DNA of 64,000 nucleotides from Blastococcus sp. Marseille-P5729. Lineage in GTDB: Bacteria > Actinomycetota > Actinomycetes > Mycobacteriales > Antricoccaceae. The translations under genes and the position numbers were made by a program. Where the stretch lies: NCBI RefSeq assembly GCF_900292035.1, contig NZ_OMPO01000001.1, positions 1,371,192 through 1,435,191 of the forward strand, read 5' to 3'. Within the stretch, counting starts at the first letter, position 1, and the number at the start of each line of letters is the position of its first letter. Under the pieces are notes generated by a model. The model was given only the letters and a program-made list of their open reading frames with translations, had not been told where the DNA came from and did not search any database. Positions 63,644-64,000 of the stretch are shown piece by piece.

Positions 63644-63688
63644 ATGTTGGTTCTCGGCACTGCCTCGCTGCGCCTGCGCAGCCGCTGA
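63644..63688 (+). CDS. Erm leader peptide, 14 aa
   Basis: ATG 63644 has AGGGTGG upstream and encodes MLVLGTASLRLRSR, then stops. The R-L-R near its end is the macrolide-dependent stalling motif known for ErmDL-type leaders, and I recall a very similar short leader before erm(X) genes. It lies about 100 bases upstream of the erm start with a hairpin between, which is the layout of ribosome-stalling induction. Confidence 0.8.
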   Translation: MLVLGTASLRLRSR

Positions 63689-63726
63689 CGGCGGCGAGCA
63701 GCACCTCCTCGTGAAGCTCCCGCCCC

Positions 63727-63767
63727 CGGAGTCATGCCGGGCGGCCGCTTTCGCATGCCCGGCTCCG
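63727..63767 (+). promoter_or_regulatory. Attenuator hairpin between erm leader and erm
   Basis: GCCGGGC (63736-63742) pairs with GCCCGGC (63757-63763), with outer GGAG/CTCC pairing across a short bulge. It lies between the leader stop and the erm ribosome site (GGAG, 63779-63782). A stalled ribosome on the leader could re-fold this region to open erm translation or transcription. Alternative structures need computing. Confidence 0.55.
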
Positions 63768-63789
63768 CCACGAACCACGGAGCTAACCG

Positions 63790-64000
63790 GTGCCCACCTA
63801 CCGCCACGGCCGGCACGAGCACGGCCAGAACTACCTCACCGATCCCCGGACGATCCGCCGCATCATCGACCTGGTCCGCGACACGAGCGGTCCGATCCTC
63901 GAGATCGGGCCAGGCAAAGGCGCGCTAACCCGGCCCCTCTTGGGCCTCGGTAGACCAGTCCACGCCGTGGAGATCGACGCGCGACTTGCCTTGATGCTCA
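63790..64000 (+). CDS. erm: 23S rRNA adenine N6-methyltransferase, Erm family (5' part only)
   Basis: The start is GTG 63790, seven bases after GGAG; the gene runs off the right end after 70 codons. It opens with a basic His/Arg stretch (PTYRHGRHEHGQNYLTDPRT), typical of actinobacterial Erm. The SAM-binding motif I reads ILEIGPGKGALTRPLL, and VHAVEID is the acidic end of strand 2. Erm methylates A2058 of 23S rRNA, giving macrolide-lincosamide-streptogramin B resistance. The leader peptide and hairpin upstream indicate inducible expression. The class (for example X- or 37-like) cannot be fixed from 70 residues. It is probably intrinsic, since no mobile-element genes are seen beside it. Confidence 0.88.
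   Translation, partial: MPTYRHGRHEHGQNYLTDPRTIRRIIDLVRDTSGPILEIGPGKGALTRPLLGLGRPVHAVEIDARLALML

Overview
The window is GC-rich chromosomal DNA from a Gram-positive actinobacterium (Actinomycetota). Supporting signs are GTG and TTG starts, tightly overlapping ATGA/GTGA operons, a DtxR/IdeR-type iron box, a TCGAAC-type LexA box, a LAxTG sortase signal, a DUF222-HNH protein, WXG100-type proteins, an LpqI-like lipoprotein and a lysC-asd pair whose lysC carries an internal start for a beta subunit. I cannot name the genus; no rRNA, tRNA, CRISPR array, transposase or integrase was recognised.

Layout. 1-14.0 kb is most of one giant gene (at least about 4,660 codons, 5' end outside the window): an Ala/Pro/Ser-rich linker, hydrophobic helices, a very long alpha-helical region, a cysteine cluster and a C-terminal domain. 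Its frame is broken at a C-rich tandem repeat near 1.06-1.18 kb. A convergent operon of three related unknown proteins (14.0-16.5 kb) follows. 16.5-20.6 kb holds small unknown genes, a family III CoA-transferase, a coiled-coil protein and an acyl-CoA dehydrogenase. A 2,300-residue wall-anchored repeat protein (20.8-27.7 kb) lies between two 65-bp direct copies of the 3' end of that dehydrogenase gene. Then come feoABC under an iron box, a quinone-oxidoreductase-like gene, the 5-oxoprolinase genes pxpABC, two enoyl-CoA hydratases, and a RecQ-like helicase / MFS / AidB-like acyl-CoA dehydrogenase run. A GntR regulator and a DUF222-HNH endonuclease with an SOS-type promoter follow.

43.7-49.4 kb is the most coherent system. 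A cobalamin riboswitch precedes a secreted, membrane-anchored alpha/alpha-barrel protein and a membrane-anchored DUF4430 protein, which are the two halves of an animal transcobalamin/intrinsic-factor fold as separate chains. Behind them in one overlapping operon are EcfT, a fused tandem EcfA and an ECF S component. The arrangement reads as a surface corrinoid-capture system feeding an ECF importer.

49.5-59 kb contains an LLM-class oxidoreductase, another acyl-CoA dehydrogenase, an ABC-2 exporter with a two-component system, an LpqI-like GH3 lipoprotein, an orphan WXG100-type pair and a DUF4921 (GalT-like) protein. 59-62.5 kb has uppP, asd and lysC. The right end holds a small membrane protein, a decayed acyl-CoA dehydrogenase and an inducible-type erm gene with a 14-residue leader peptide; the erm gene runs off the window.
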